Shown: piece after piece, positions 29,561-40,783 of the stretch
Numbering within the stretch: position 1 is the stretch's first letter
How the letters are laid out: every line of letters starts with the position of its first letter
Source of the DNA: Prorocentrum cordatum
Lineage: Eukaryota; Sar; Dinophyceae; Prorocentrales; Prorocentraceae
Assembly (NCBI GenBank): GCA_963575745.1
Contig: CAUYUJ010001714.1
Coordinates: 209,253-273,252 of the forward strand
DNA: 64,000 nucleotides
Reading direction: 5' to 3'
Made by a program: the position numbers and the translations under genes
The notes under the pieces: generated by a model
What the model was told of the DNA's origin: nothing
What the model saw: the letters and a program-made list of their open reading frames with translations, nothing else
Databases searched by the model: none

Positions 29561-29945
29561 GAGAATTCTACTTAAACCGCCAGGCAACATGCAGCGGGAG
29601 CGCGATTCCTGAGTGTCGAGGAGCGGCATCTGAATACATTGTGAATAAATATCAAGCGGGAGCCGCGATTCGGTGGGAAGTTCGGAGAAAATCCCAAGCG
29701 ACAGCGCGATTCTTCAATAAATTGTGAAGATGTATCAAGCGGGAGCCGCGATCCGGTGGTAAATTGCAAGGAAATCCCAAGCGAAAGTGCGATGCTTCAA
29801 TAAATTATGATCCCCGATAAAAAACGGGTGCGAGCCCCGGGAAGGAAACTTCCATCTAAAAACCAATGTGCACCGAACGGGGGGGATCAACAACAATTAT
29901 TCTTCAGGAATGAAAATTCAACAACAACAACAACAATAACAATTA
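29560..29945 (+). repeat. 83-bp family block, pre-CAA segment and short (CAA)n
   Basis: ATCAAGCGGGAGCCGCGATC and CCAAGCGACAGCGCGATTCT units lead to GGTGCGAGCCCCGGGAAGG and GGGGGGATCAACAACAATTA, then (CAA)n to about 29942. This is a near copy of 240-660. Confidence 0.85.
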
Positions 29946-30692
29946 CTAGCACGTGGGGACACTCCGTTCTCACCAGTGCCAGGGTTTTCATAGGAGGCGG
30001 GCAATACCCCCACTTTGTGGGGGGGCCGGTTCAAGCTCTACCAAATTTCCAAACGACTCTTCGCCACCACCCACACCCAGCTTCCCGCCCTATGACGTTC
30101 GGACACTTCACTTCGTGGCATGCGGACGACCGTGGCTACTATTCAGGGCCCCGCGGCCGACGACGACGGCGTGCGCGCGCGAAGAAAAAACGAATGTGTC
30201 CCGCATGGTATTATTTGACAGGGATGATGGCCCTGGCAGGTGCGCAACCGTTGTTGCAGAAGTTCGAAAAAGTTGCTAACAAAAGCCCGTTTGACAGAAA
30301 TGTTTAAAAAAATGTTGGGTTTCCTACGAATCCGCAAGAGCGCGCGGGATGAGATTTTGACAATGTTTTGTTGAAAAACCATTGGTTTTTTGATGCTTTT
30401 ATGTTAAAATCGCTGCGAACACTAAGGTTTTGGAAGGATTTCGTCTTGCGCGCGCGAATGTCCACTTTACCTTATTTTTTGCAAGGGATTCTTGAAGTTT
30501 GGATGTGTTAGAACAAGAAATGTCATTTTATATTGTTTTTTGACAGGGAAAGCGGGCGTCAACAAAACAACCGGATCCGGACTCCCCCGTTTTGCCTGAG
30601 ACTTCCTCACGAAAATGATGAAAATGTGGCTGCGGCCTAGTCGCGGCGAGGGGGCCGCGCACCAGGGGCCCCAACAATAATTATTCTTTAGA
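29946..30692. other. gene-free, more AT-rich stretch up to the assembly gap
   Basis: No gene is supported. The phrase TTTGACAG recurs four times or so (about 30215, 30290, 30355, 30540). The last 80 bp resemble the pre-tract segment at 23166-23250. Confidence 0.45.
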
Positions 30693-30792
30693 NNNNNNNN
30701 NNNNNNNNNNNNNNNNNNNNNNNNNNNNNNNNNNNNNNNNNNNNNNNNNNNNNNNNNNNNNNNNNNNNNNNNNNNNNNNNNNNNNNNNNNNN
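30693..30792. other. assembly gap of exactly 100 N
   Basis: One hundred consecutive N. The round number suggests a scaffolding gap of unknown true size. The right edge begins inside a (CTA)n tract. Confidence 1.
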
Positions 30793-30830
30793 CTACTACT
30801 ACTCTCGTGGCTACTACTACAACAACTACG

Positions 30831-30880
<50 letters not shown>

Positions 30881-30887
30881 GACTGCT

Positions 30888-30969
<82 letters not shown>

Positions 30970-30983
30970 CTACTACTACCGAC

Positions 30984-31028
<45 letters not shown>

Positions 31029-31113
31029 TTACTACTACTACCACTGCTGCTACTACTACTGCTACTACTACCACTACAACCACTACTACTATTACTACTA
31101 CTAACTACTACTA

Positions 31114-31148
<35 letters not shown>

Positions 31149-31206
31149 GAATATTACTACTATTACTACGACTACGACTACGACTACGACTACTACTACA
31201 ACTACA

Positions 31207-31265
<59 letters not shown>

Positions 31266-31316
31266 CATTACTAGGACAACTACTACTACGACGACGACTA
31301 CTTCTTCTTCTTCTAT

Positions 31317-31383
<67 letters not shown>

Positions 31384-31445
31384 GCTACTGCTACTACTGC
31401 TACTACTACGACGACTACGACTACAACCATTACGATTACCATTAC
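30793..31445 (+). repeat. (CTA)n microsatellite
   Basis: Over 600 bp of CTA/TAC triplets with a few GCT, GAC and TTC interruptions, followed to about 31680 by degenerate ACGATTACGATTAC and GTATTAG sequence. Confidence 0.95.
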
Positions 31446-31680
31446 CACTACGACTACGATTGCGATTACGATTACTGTACGATTACCAGTACGAGTACTA
31501 ATACGATTTCGAGTATTAGCACTAGCAATATTACAAATATTAGTACGAATCCGAACATTAGTAAGATGAATAAAAGTGTTCGTATTAGTGCTACGCATAT
31601 TTGTATCATTCCGAGTCTCATGCGTAAGTTCAGTGGTGTTCATGAATAACGCCCAGAATATTATTAATATTAATATTCAT

Positions 31681-31789
31681 TGCAGCAGTAGTAGTAGTAG
31701 TAGTAGTAGTAGCAGTGGTAGTAGTAGTAGTAAAAATAATGCTAGTAGCAGTAGCAGTAGCAGTAGTAGTAGTTGTAGCTGTAGTAGTC

Positions 31790-31827
<38 letters not shown>

Positions 31828-31885
31828 CGTAGTAGTAGAAGTAGTAGTAGAAGTAGTAGTAGTAGTAGTAGTCGTAAAATAGTAG
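31681..31885 (+). repeat. (TAG)n microsatellite, complement of the (CTA)n tract
   Basis: AGTAGTAGTAG with GTC and GCA interruptions. It is the reverse complement type of the tract at 30793-31445, so the two could pair. Confidence 0.95.
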
Positions 31886-32184
31886 TAATAATACTCCTCC
31901 TCCTCCTCCGCCGCCTCCGCCTCCGCCTCCGCCTCATCCGCCTCCGCCTCATCCGCCTTCTCCCCCGCAGGCTTCAGGGCCAGCTCGCCGCACTCTCGCG
32001 CCGCGAGAGGGCGGGCGGGCGCTCGGGCACCCCAGGGGCCCGCCGCACCCTCGCGCCAAGGCCCGCCCAACGGGGCCTCTGGATCGGGCGGGACCAGAAG
32101 CGGGACTGGAGCCGCGCGCCAGGGCCCCGGGCCCCGCCTCTCCTGCCCTCGCCGTCGGCCTCGCTCTCTATCGCCCTCTCGCGG

Positions 32185-32223
<39 letters not shown>

Positions 32224-32390
32224 GTCGCTCTCCTAGCCTTGGGAGTCTTCCGGCCGGTGGCCCTGCAGGTGGACGATGGCGTTTTGATGGTTCAGGTCAT
32301 TGGCGATTCTGGTGGCTGTGGTGGCGCGCTGCATCACATTCGGAAGATGTTGATAGATTGATCGCTCTCTTCTGGAAAAGGAACACTTGA
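31886..32390. repeat. (TCCGCC)n, GC-rich spacer and (CT)n
   Basis: CTCCGCCTC repeats at 31895-31955 are followed by a GC-rich stretch and (CT)n at about 32188-32220. The phrase TATGTCGCTCTCCTAGCC at about 32221 recurs as CATGTCGCTCTCCTAGCC at about 32420. Confidence 0.7.
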
Positions 32391-35260
32391 TCGACGCACA
32401 TGTCTACTTCGGCGTTTTTTCATGTCGCTCTCCTAGCCGGCTTCCCTCTGTATGCGGGTGTGCAGAAGGGGCGAGCCTCGTCCTTGTCGCCACATTCCGC
32501 CTCTGCGTTCCAGTCGGGGTCCCCACAGACCGCCTCAGGGGGGGTAGTCTCCCCGCCCCTGATCGCACACGCGGCACCTCCCCCCGCATGAGGTTGGCGC
32601 GGCGGGTACTTGAAGCCCTCGCGCCAGACGGACATCGGCCAGCCGAATTGTTGCGACCTCTCTCTCTCTCTCTCGCTCTCCCTCGCCAGGCGGCAGAGAC
32701 AGCCGAGAGCCGGCGGAGGGGAAGCGACCAGGACATCGAGGTGAATCTGGCCGTGGCGACGAGGGCATCCCAGGAGGCCCAAGAGGGGGGAACGAGGAAG
32801 GGTAGCGGTAGCGGTACAGTCGAGACGTGGCCACAAGAACGTGGGTGAAGAACAGGAGCCTCTTCGCTGGATGCCCACTGCCCCGTGGAGATACCCCAAC
32901 CGAAAGTCCTTCCTAGGTGCAGAGCCCAACCACGAAGAACACGAGGGCCCCCCATGCTGAAAGCTGAGCCTGTCCTTGGACCTCCTGCCAACTGCACGTT
33001 CTCCTCCTCTGAGGTGGAGCGGCGCCGCAGAAGGCGCGCCGCGAGCCCCGGGCGGCCGGCGAGCTCGGCGCCCGGCTGGTGCGCGGCGGGCCTTTGATGC
33101 CGCCCTGCCGTCCAGCGCCACGGAGCAGACCTTCTCCTTCAGCGCCTGCGGAGACCCGCGCCCGCCCTCGGGAAGCAGCTCTGAGCATCGTCCATCGGCG
33201 GCGACCTGGGGGGGAAGTGAGAAGGGGCGGGCCTTCTCAGAAGGCTCGAACGGCATCGGGTCCTCTGAGAAGTGTTCGATGTCTTCCCCGAGGACACGGA
33301 AAATTTCTCAGAAGGTGCGAGCGCTCCTTGGAAGCCCCGCCGCCTTCTGCGAATGCCTGCTCCCTCTCACTTACCCCGGGCGCATCGCCGAGTCTAAACG
33401 ATTCCTATCCCCACTGGCGTAGCCTGGGCCCCACTGGCCTATTTAGCCCACGTAGATCGGGATGCAGGCGGTCTCCTTCGGGTTTCCAGGGCCTATCCCC
33501 AACTGGGGCGGTGGGATGGTGGGGCTGAGCTACCATGCCATGACCAAATGAGAATGGGGTCGGGCGAAACGATACTGACCTTCTGGAGGAACTCCTGGGA
33601 GATCTTCGCAAGAACGATCAAAGATATTCAAGCCATGCAGGAAACAGGGCATCAAGCCAGGTTTGGCCAAATCAAGCCCGCAATTAAGCAGAATTTAGCA
33701 GGATTACGCCGGCTCACAAATGCCGGATGAAGCAAATTGTTGCCCACGGATAGCACAGCGCCGATGCTGAATTCAAGCTGCCAGGAGATGAATCCTGACC
33801 CAGCGACCCCTCGCTCGCACACCCGCCGCTCAGGAGCAGGAGAAGCAGGCAGCAACACAGCCAAAAAGGGGATGGAAACGGGTCAAGGATCCTGGGCCTG
33901 TCCGCCCCCCCGGCTTGGCCAGGGAGGCATGTGCACCGATCGGATGGGTCTGACCAGGGGCGTTGGATATGTACACCTAGATCTCGTCGCCAAATGGAGA
34001 GCAGCAGCAAACGAAACAGAAGGGGGAGCATGGGGGACGGCTCAAAAAGAGCGAGGAGCGAGAAGGGGCCAGGGACGAGGAAAGGAGGAGGGAGGATGGA
34101 AGGAAGGAGGGGGAGAAGGATGAAGAGGGAAGAAGGAGAGAGAGAGGAGAGAGAGCAGGAAGCGGTCTTGACTGCAGTGAAGACTGTGTGAGGGTGCATG
34201 CCATCAGTAGCGCAAGAAGGGCCAGTACTCAATGAACGCGCCCAGAGGTCCTAAGCGAGCGAGTGCGACGGCGTAGTAAAAAGCAACCCTGGGACCAGCT
34301 GAAAACTGCGATACTTAGTTGTCGAAGGGGGGAGAAAGGAGATAGTTGAGAAGTGAAATGGGGACAGCCGATCCGTCACTGCCCCGAGGAAGCGCAGCCT
34401 GCACGGAGATTGGTTTCTACCCCCCTTCTGTGGGTTCGCTGTCTTCCAACGGGTGGCAGCGCGCCAGATGCAAAAATGGCTGGTGGCGAGGAACTCACAT
34501 CAGGCCTGATCCCGGGCGCTCGAATGAGAGACCCTGGGGAGCGACGAGGCTGGTCATCCGCAAGCGAAGTCATCGTCCGAAGAGGAGGGACGGGATGACC
34601 AGGCTGAGCCAGGTTGCCGGGCTCACTCAATGTGACATGCGGCCTTGTGCCTGCGCGCCTGGCCTGCGCCCGGGTTTAGGAGCGGGACCCTGGGGCGTGA
34701 ATAGAGGAAGGTCGCGGTGAAAATCCTGTGCCAGTCCTGACGCGAGCCAGGTCTACCGCGGGCCGTGGAAAACACTGATAGTCAGCGGCGAACTGGGTCC
34801 AGCAGGCGGTCGAGCTAGCGGCGGGGCGCGTCCGAAGCGCATTGGGCAGAAAGGCAGGGAAGGTAAGGGGGAAAAGGGAACACGCGGGGACGTGGACGAA
34901 ACACTAAAAGACGTGGGCGCCACACTGCAGGACGATGTGCCCGTCGTACCTGCCACTCGTGCTCGTGGGAGACTAAGCCTGCGAGCGAATGGGGGCTCCC
35001 ACCACTGCGCCCCAATAGCACCAGAGAGGAAGGGCACCACCACGAGGGGTAGCTCCCTTTCCCTGGTGTGCTCGGCGGGGCGGCCGAAAACCACCGTCGG
35101 AGTCTCCCAGACTCTCCTGGCAGGATAGTCTGCGAACTGCACTGCGCTGCTCGGGTAATTCAGCAAACTGCGCATGAGAGCAAAACGTTTACGCACACAC
35201 ATATACCTATACGACCACCCTTCGGGTGGTAAGGAGGTTCGGTGGGGAGGAACCAACGTC
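32391..35260. other. no supported gene
   Basis: Long open frames exist on the minus strand (for example 32420-33256), but they run through (CT)n tracts at about 32660 and have no recognisable domain. A small hairpin ACCACCC-TTC-GGGTGGT lies at 35214-35230. No start signal, splice pattern or conserved protein was found. Confidence 0.4.
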
Positions 35261-35263
35261 TCA

Positions 35264-35500
35264 CCCGATCGGTATCACTATCGATATCACTATCGATATC
35301 ACTGTCGCTCTCGTTCGATCGATCTCACTCGATCGATCTCACAATCGATATCACTCGATCTATGTCATTCGTTCGATCTAAAAACCGATGTGACTACCGA
35401 TCTCACAATCGATCTCACTATCGATCTCAATATCAATATCACAATCGATCCCACACTCGGTCCCACGATCGATATCACTATCGCTAGCACGATCATTCTC
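35264..35500 (+). repeat. TATCGATATCAC-type tandem repeat
   Basis: CACTATCGATAT and CTCACTCGATCGATCT units recur. Many ATCGAT and GATATC self-complementary sites make the tract locally palindromic. Confidence 0.85.
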
Positions 35501-35504
35501 GCAG

Positions 35505-35546
35505 TCAACGTCATATCATCATCAACATCATCGTCATCAACGTCAC

Positions 35547-35585
<39 letters not shown>

Positions 35586-36135
35586 GTCATCCTCATCAGG
35601 ACACCACCGTCATCATCATCATCACATCATGACCATGATCAACAACATCACCACCATCATTACCATCATCATCACCATCGGGACAACATCATCACCACCA
35701 TCATCATCACCAACATCATCATCACAAGGACACCATGGTCATCATCATCATCGGAACACCAGCATCATCACCCCGCCATCGCCACCATGAACAAAACCAT
35801 CATCATCATCATCATCATCATTATCATCATCATCATTGGGGCACCATCATCATCAACATCGTCATCACCAACATCAACATCATCATCACCATCACCACCG
35901 GGACACCATCATCACCCTCGCCATCATCATCACCATCACCACCAGCATCATCATCATCATCCTCATCATCATCTCAACATCGCCATCATGAACAACATCA
36001 TTAACTTCATCACTGGGACACCATCATCATCATCATCGCCATCCGCATCATCAGCACCAGGCCACCATCATCAAAACCATCATCAGCACCTCATCAGCAT
36101 CATCATCATCACCACCAGCATCATCATCATCAGCC
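35505..36135 (+). repeat. (CAT)n microsatellite, left flank of the DIRS-like element
   Basis: CATCATCAT and CACCATCATC triplets run for more than 600 bp and end directly at CAGCCCGACCCC, the start of the element's terminal repeats. Confidence 0.95.
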
Positions 36136-36500
36136 CGACCCCTCCCCAGGCGCGGCCAAACAACACTATTCTCGGTTCTTTACACCCAGATCGTATCTCT
36201 CGGACGGCGCAGCGGTTGACTTCACAAACGGCGAAACCGATCGCCCCCCCTTTGAATTGAAATTGCGGCGGAGGCCACGCCAAGCGGGGAGGGAACGGGG
36301 GGAGCTTGAGCGAGTTTGGTCGGAGCCCAAGAAGGGCCGCGGAAGGACAGACGGGCAACAGCGATTCAAGAACAAGCTCAGCCCGACCCCTCCCCAGGCG
36401 CGGCCAGACAACGCGATTCTCTGTTCTTCACATCCAGATCGCATCTCTCGGACGGCGCAGCGGTTGACTTCGCAAACGGCGGAACCGATCGTCCCCGAAT
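36136..36500 (-). repeat. left terminal repeats of the DIRS-like element
   Basis: A segment of about 113 bp starting CAGCCCGACCCCTCCCCAGG and containing CTCTCGGACGGCGCAGCGGT occurs twice, at 36136-36248 and 36381-36495. Between the copies lies the segment shared with the right end (GAGTTTGGTCGGAGCCCAAG to CAAGAACAAGCTCA). The A-B-A arrangement recalls the split repeats of DIRS/PAT elements. Confidence 0.8.
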
Positions 36501-37056
36501 CAGCCCGAATTGGCCCCTGGCCCGCGTCAACACACCAGGCGGGTTAAATTGTCAATCTGATTTCTGCCGGCGGCACCCTTTAAGTGCAAGCTGAGACGAG
36601 AGGCCAGCGAAGCCCCGAAGAGGAAATCACTACTAACAAAAGGCCCACCCGAGGCCGTTAAAATATCGAGCGGACCGCGGCGACCCGACGCCGAAAAAGC
36701 ACAGGGGAACACTCTGGAGGTCCAGACGCCGCGGGCCCGACTCCAAAAAACAGAAGAATCCTGGACAGACTCTAGTTGCTCCTTGCAGGGACTGATTACA
36801 ATCGCTGGACACCCAGCGGAAAAGGCAGCATTAGCAATCTTAAGCAGGTCGTGGATGCACTGGACAATAGTTGCACGGAGCTGGCAACGACGGTCCCCCG
36901 TGTGATCAGCACTCAAGTCGGGAAGCGTCACAACAAAGCCGCGAACGGCACAAGAACCGACCCACCCAATGAGCGCATCTTTCGGACGACCGAGAGATCA
37001 CACATGGAGGCGTTGACCCACACTGCACCGTGCTCACTGGACTCAAAGGCATCGGC

Positions 37057-38600
37057 TCACTTCACCTTTCGAGAACCCAACTTCGAGGAAAATTTGACTC
37101 TTTTGTTCACACCCGAATTTGAGGCCTTGGCGCAGCTGGCGTGCAAGGCCCCGAGCACACTCTGCGGCAGAAAGGCGGGAGCCTGCAAGACGTCGCCCCC
37201 GCCGAGCAGGCTGCCCAGCCGCGCGTGGATCGTCTCGCTCCAGTCGACCAAAGCCTGCGGCACCCTGTTCAGCAGGGAGAGGTAGCGGACGCGCTTGGCG
37301 TAGCGCAAGCTGCTGTGCGGGCTGCCGTGCCGCAGCCGCTCGGTGATCCCGCGGAGTCGGAGTTGGTCCGCGGCCGCCGCGTGACTCGCGGCCCCGTGGC
37401 GCACCTGGTAGGCGACCGCCGCGGGCGCCTCGGGCAGCGCGGCCAGCCGCTCCTCGAACCGCCTGGTGAACCAAGCCCCGGCGAACGACCAGAGCTGGCA
37501 GCTGGGGCCCCGAGCCCCTCGGAGGCGCCGCAGGGCCGCGCTGCCGCCGCCGCCCCAGCAGGCCTCGCGCAAGATCACGCCTTCGTCGGCGCCCATGACC
37601 TTGCCCCTCGCCTCCTCATGACCTTGCCCCTCGCCTCCTCCTCGCTGGGGTAGAGGAGAAGGGCCCGCGTGGGCTTCCCCGCCCTGCCAGGCCCGATCAA
37701 GGCCTTGGGCGCCATGCTCACCAGGTCGGACGGCAAGCGCAGCATGCCGTCCCAGGCCAGCCACAGCGCCGTCGCGAACTCCAGGCCCTCCAGCAGCAGG
37801 CTGACCCCGACCACCGCCAGCACCCAAGGCCGGCACAGAGGGCCTCGAGTTCCTCCTCGGGCACGGCGGCGGATACCCGCCACAGCTGCCCGAGCCAAAG
37901 GAAAGTTGCCGCGGCGAGCCGTCCCCAAGCTGGGTCGCAGGCACTGCAGGGCCGCCAGCAGCCTCGAGCCCGCGCCGACCCCCATCCCGTCGAAGAACAT
38001 GACGTCCATGTAGCCGGCAGCCAGCTGGCAGGCGCTGAGTGGAGATCTCCGCCAAAGTCCCCTGGTTGGCCCACTCTAGGAAGTTCCGCACCCGCTCTCG
38101 GAAGGCGGTGCGCGCGGGCGGCTTGCCCTTGTTGGTCTGCAAGAAGGCGAGCCCAGGCTCGACGTCCTCCCGTGCGTCGCCGTGGCGGGCCGCCCTGGTG
38201 ATCGCCCGCTGTCTCCTCAGGATCTCGGCTCGAGTCACAGGCCGACCCGCTCGACCCCGCGTCGCTGCTGGAGGAGCTGTCAGAGCTGAGGCTGAAGCGG
38301 TGCTCGACCCCGCTGGCGCCCCCCAGCGGGCCCTCCTGGTCACCATTCGGCTGGGCAGCACTCTCGGCGGCGAAGTCCCGCCCAGGCTGCTCGCGCTCTT
38401 CAACCTCGCCGAGGAAGCGCGTGCCGCCCGCGCCCCGCCAGGTGGCTGCCTCGCCGCAAGCGCGGGCGAGGGCCGAGGCAGCAAGGCCCCGCGCCTCGTC
38501 GGCCCCGAGCTGGCCAGCATGGCGGCAGTCACCTTCGTGGGAGCTGAGCGGTCGCCCGGTGGCGCGGCCCCCCTTGTCCGCCGAGTTGAGCTCACTCGGG
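37057..38600 (-). pseudogene. tyrosine recombinase (DIRS-type), frameshifted
   Basis: The N-terminal core-binding part is read at about 38385-38000 (RVRNFLEWANQGTLAEIS). The central part is in another frame, at about 38009-37610: DVMFFDGMGVGAGSRLLAAL, LEFATALWLAWDGMLRLPSD and RAGKPTRALLLYPSEE. The catalytic C-terminus returns to the first frame at about 37430-37230 with AVAYQVRHGAASHAAAADQL, which holds the R-H pair, and GSPHSSLRYAKRVRYLSLLN, where the Tyr of SLRYAK is the likely nucleophile. Tyrosine recombinases integrate circular DIRS DNA. At least two frame changes are needed, so the copy is broken as sequenced. Confidence 0.75.
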
Positions 38601-38619
38601 AACCAGCGCACGGCCACGG

Positions 38620-40660
38620 AGGATCCTGTCAAGATACACAAGGCCGCCAACTCTCTGCACGTCTGATTGAGCACAGAATGTGAATACCTTCCCTTTTTTC
38701 CAATGCAAGTGTCAAACTCAGGTTGTCGCATGAGCTCAGGATGACGTGACCAAAAGCTCCTGCCCGCCGAAGCCGATGTCTCACACCAGCGATCAGCGCG
38801 CGGCCCTCCAGACGCATGATGTCCTCAGGGCGCCGCCAGCGCCCGAACACCTTCAGCTTCCAGGAGTCCAGCGGTAACAAGAAGTTCGGGTCGATCTCCT
38901 CGAAATGCACCTGGTGCTCGACCGATGTTGACGCACGCCGAGCAGGCTGGGCAGCACTCGACGTCCGAGTTGACCCCTCGCTCTCACAGGGCATGACTGT
39001 GTCTGACGTCTCAGGATCCTCGACAAGGCGTGTCACGCCTGTCAAACCCCCTGGCATCGTCAGATCGTTCAAGATCACGCGCAGCCTGGAGGGCGCGTCG
39101 CCGAGCCTCAATGGCGCCCTCGAACTTGCACGAACAACGCCCCATGCAAGAGGCCGCGGCCCAGACGTCGCGCTGAGTCAAGGTCTTCTCCGTCACGGCG
39201 TAGCCTCCAAAACCCGTGCCCTCCAGGTCTCCTGAGCCAGTGGAGGCGTCCGTAGCTAGCACCACGGGGTCCACCTCCAGCTTGGTGTCCAGGTAAGCAA
39301 AGGCGATGAGAGCTGCTGCCGCGCGGCACTCAGTTTCCACCTCGGGCCAAAGACGCCATCGCCGCGGCCCTGCAGCCCGAGCGAAGCGATAGGCACTGTG
39401 GAAGACGCTCAGCAAGCAGCGCCGCAGGATGGCGGCCCACGTGCAGTGGCCGAGGAGCGATAGCATGTCGTCGCCGCTGCAGCAGCCGCGCTCGGCGACC
39501 TCCAGCAACGCCAAGCGCAGCCTCCAGATGCGGCCCTTGCTCACGGAGGTGCGGCCCGTCTCGAAATCGAAGTTCAGGCCCGTGAACTTCTGATCCCACG
39601 GGTCCGACTGCACCCCCTTGCACTTCGGATGGCTGGCCCCCAGACGCTGGTGGACCTGCTCTATCGTCGTGCTCACGGACGCGGGGTCGCACCCGATGGC
39701 GGTCGCGCCGTCGACGTACACGGCGACGCCCGCGGTCTCGCTCGCGTCGGGCACAACGCACCTGTCCTGGATGATGCGGCTCGCGCTGATGCCAGCCGCA
39801 ACGACCTGCGAGACCACCAGCGCTTGGCAGAAGTACAAGCTCCAACTCCAGCCCATGGGAAGGACAGTGAGCAGGGGCGAGACCTTGTCCTCCAGCCGAG
39901 AGCCGATGTCCACCTCGGGCAGCGCCTCCAGCGACGCGTTCACGGGCACCGCGGGCAGCACGAACATCTCGTCCGGCCCAGGCGGCACCCCGATGCGATG
40001 GAAGGCCGCCTCGATGTCCACCTGGCTCAGCGAGAGGTCGCGGCCGGCTGGGATCTTCAGACCCCGCCAGACGCCAGCTGACGGCAGCGCGGTCGCGTCG
40101 GGATCGATGAACTCCTGGTTGACACCACTCGTGTCGAGGACCATCCCCAGCTGGTTCCCCGACTTCTCGACAAAGAACAAGCCCACCGTAGCAGGGCGCG
40201 GCGTGGGGAAGAAAAACGAATCACTTCTGCCTTGCACATTTCACTGAAGAAGCGAGCGTAGTGGCGTGGAGACCGCCGCAGCTTCTCATCAAAGTACAGA
40301 CCGACTAGGTCACGAACCTGTTCGGGATCGCGCAGCAGTCGCCGACGCCAATCGCGCCACAACTCGCAAGGGTGACCGCCCAGCAGCTCGGAAGCGTCGC
40401 ACTTCACGGCGTCGCTTGGGAGACTCACGCGACCTTCGGTGCACACGACGGACTTCACGGGCTGACAGTCATAGCCCGGCGTACTTCGGCACAGCTCCGA
40501 GAGGGCCGCCGCCGCAGTGCAAGGGGGCCCACCAAGGGCCTGAATTCTAGCACTCATTTGCTCGACGCCGCGGTTTTGGCCCAAGGAAAGAGACTCGAAG
40601 TTGCTCGACACACCCCGCCGCACAGCCAATTGAGACCACGTAGAGCTTCACATGCCCAGC
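38620..40660 (-). pseudogene. reverse transcriptase and RNase H (DIRS-type), frameshifted
   Basis: The N-terminal part (about 40600-40200) contains LGQNRGVEQMSARIQALGG. A frameshift near 40200 leads to ATVGLFFVEKSGNQLGMVLD, then LSQVDIEAAFHRI (motif A Asp), LPMGWSWSLYFCQ (motif B) and VAVYVDGATAIG (motif C). The usual YxDD of motif C is YVDG, so the second Asp is lost. RNase H starts with VLATDASTGSGDLEGTGFGG, continues after a shift near 39110 with VILSSCDNLSLTLALEKREG, and ends in a third frame with VRWFPSELNSADKGGRA. Together these convert element RNA to DNA. The order RT, RNase H, then recombinase on the same strand supports the DIRS assignment. Confidence 0.85.
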
Positions 40661-40783
40661 GAGAAGAATAAAAAGATTGGCGAGCACGGCTTCTCCGATG
40701 TCGAGTCGAAGAATGGAATCCGTTGAAGTCTTCAAAGCCACGGGGACTGGGAACAGATCCCGCGGCACCGCCATCACTGAGAC

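Noticed and set aside
32420-33256. Minus-strand open frame of 278 codons.
   Set aside because: It passes through a (CT)n tract, has no domain or start context, and overlapping frames of similar length exist.
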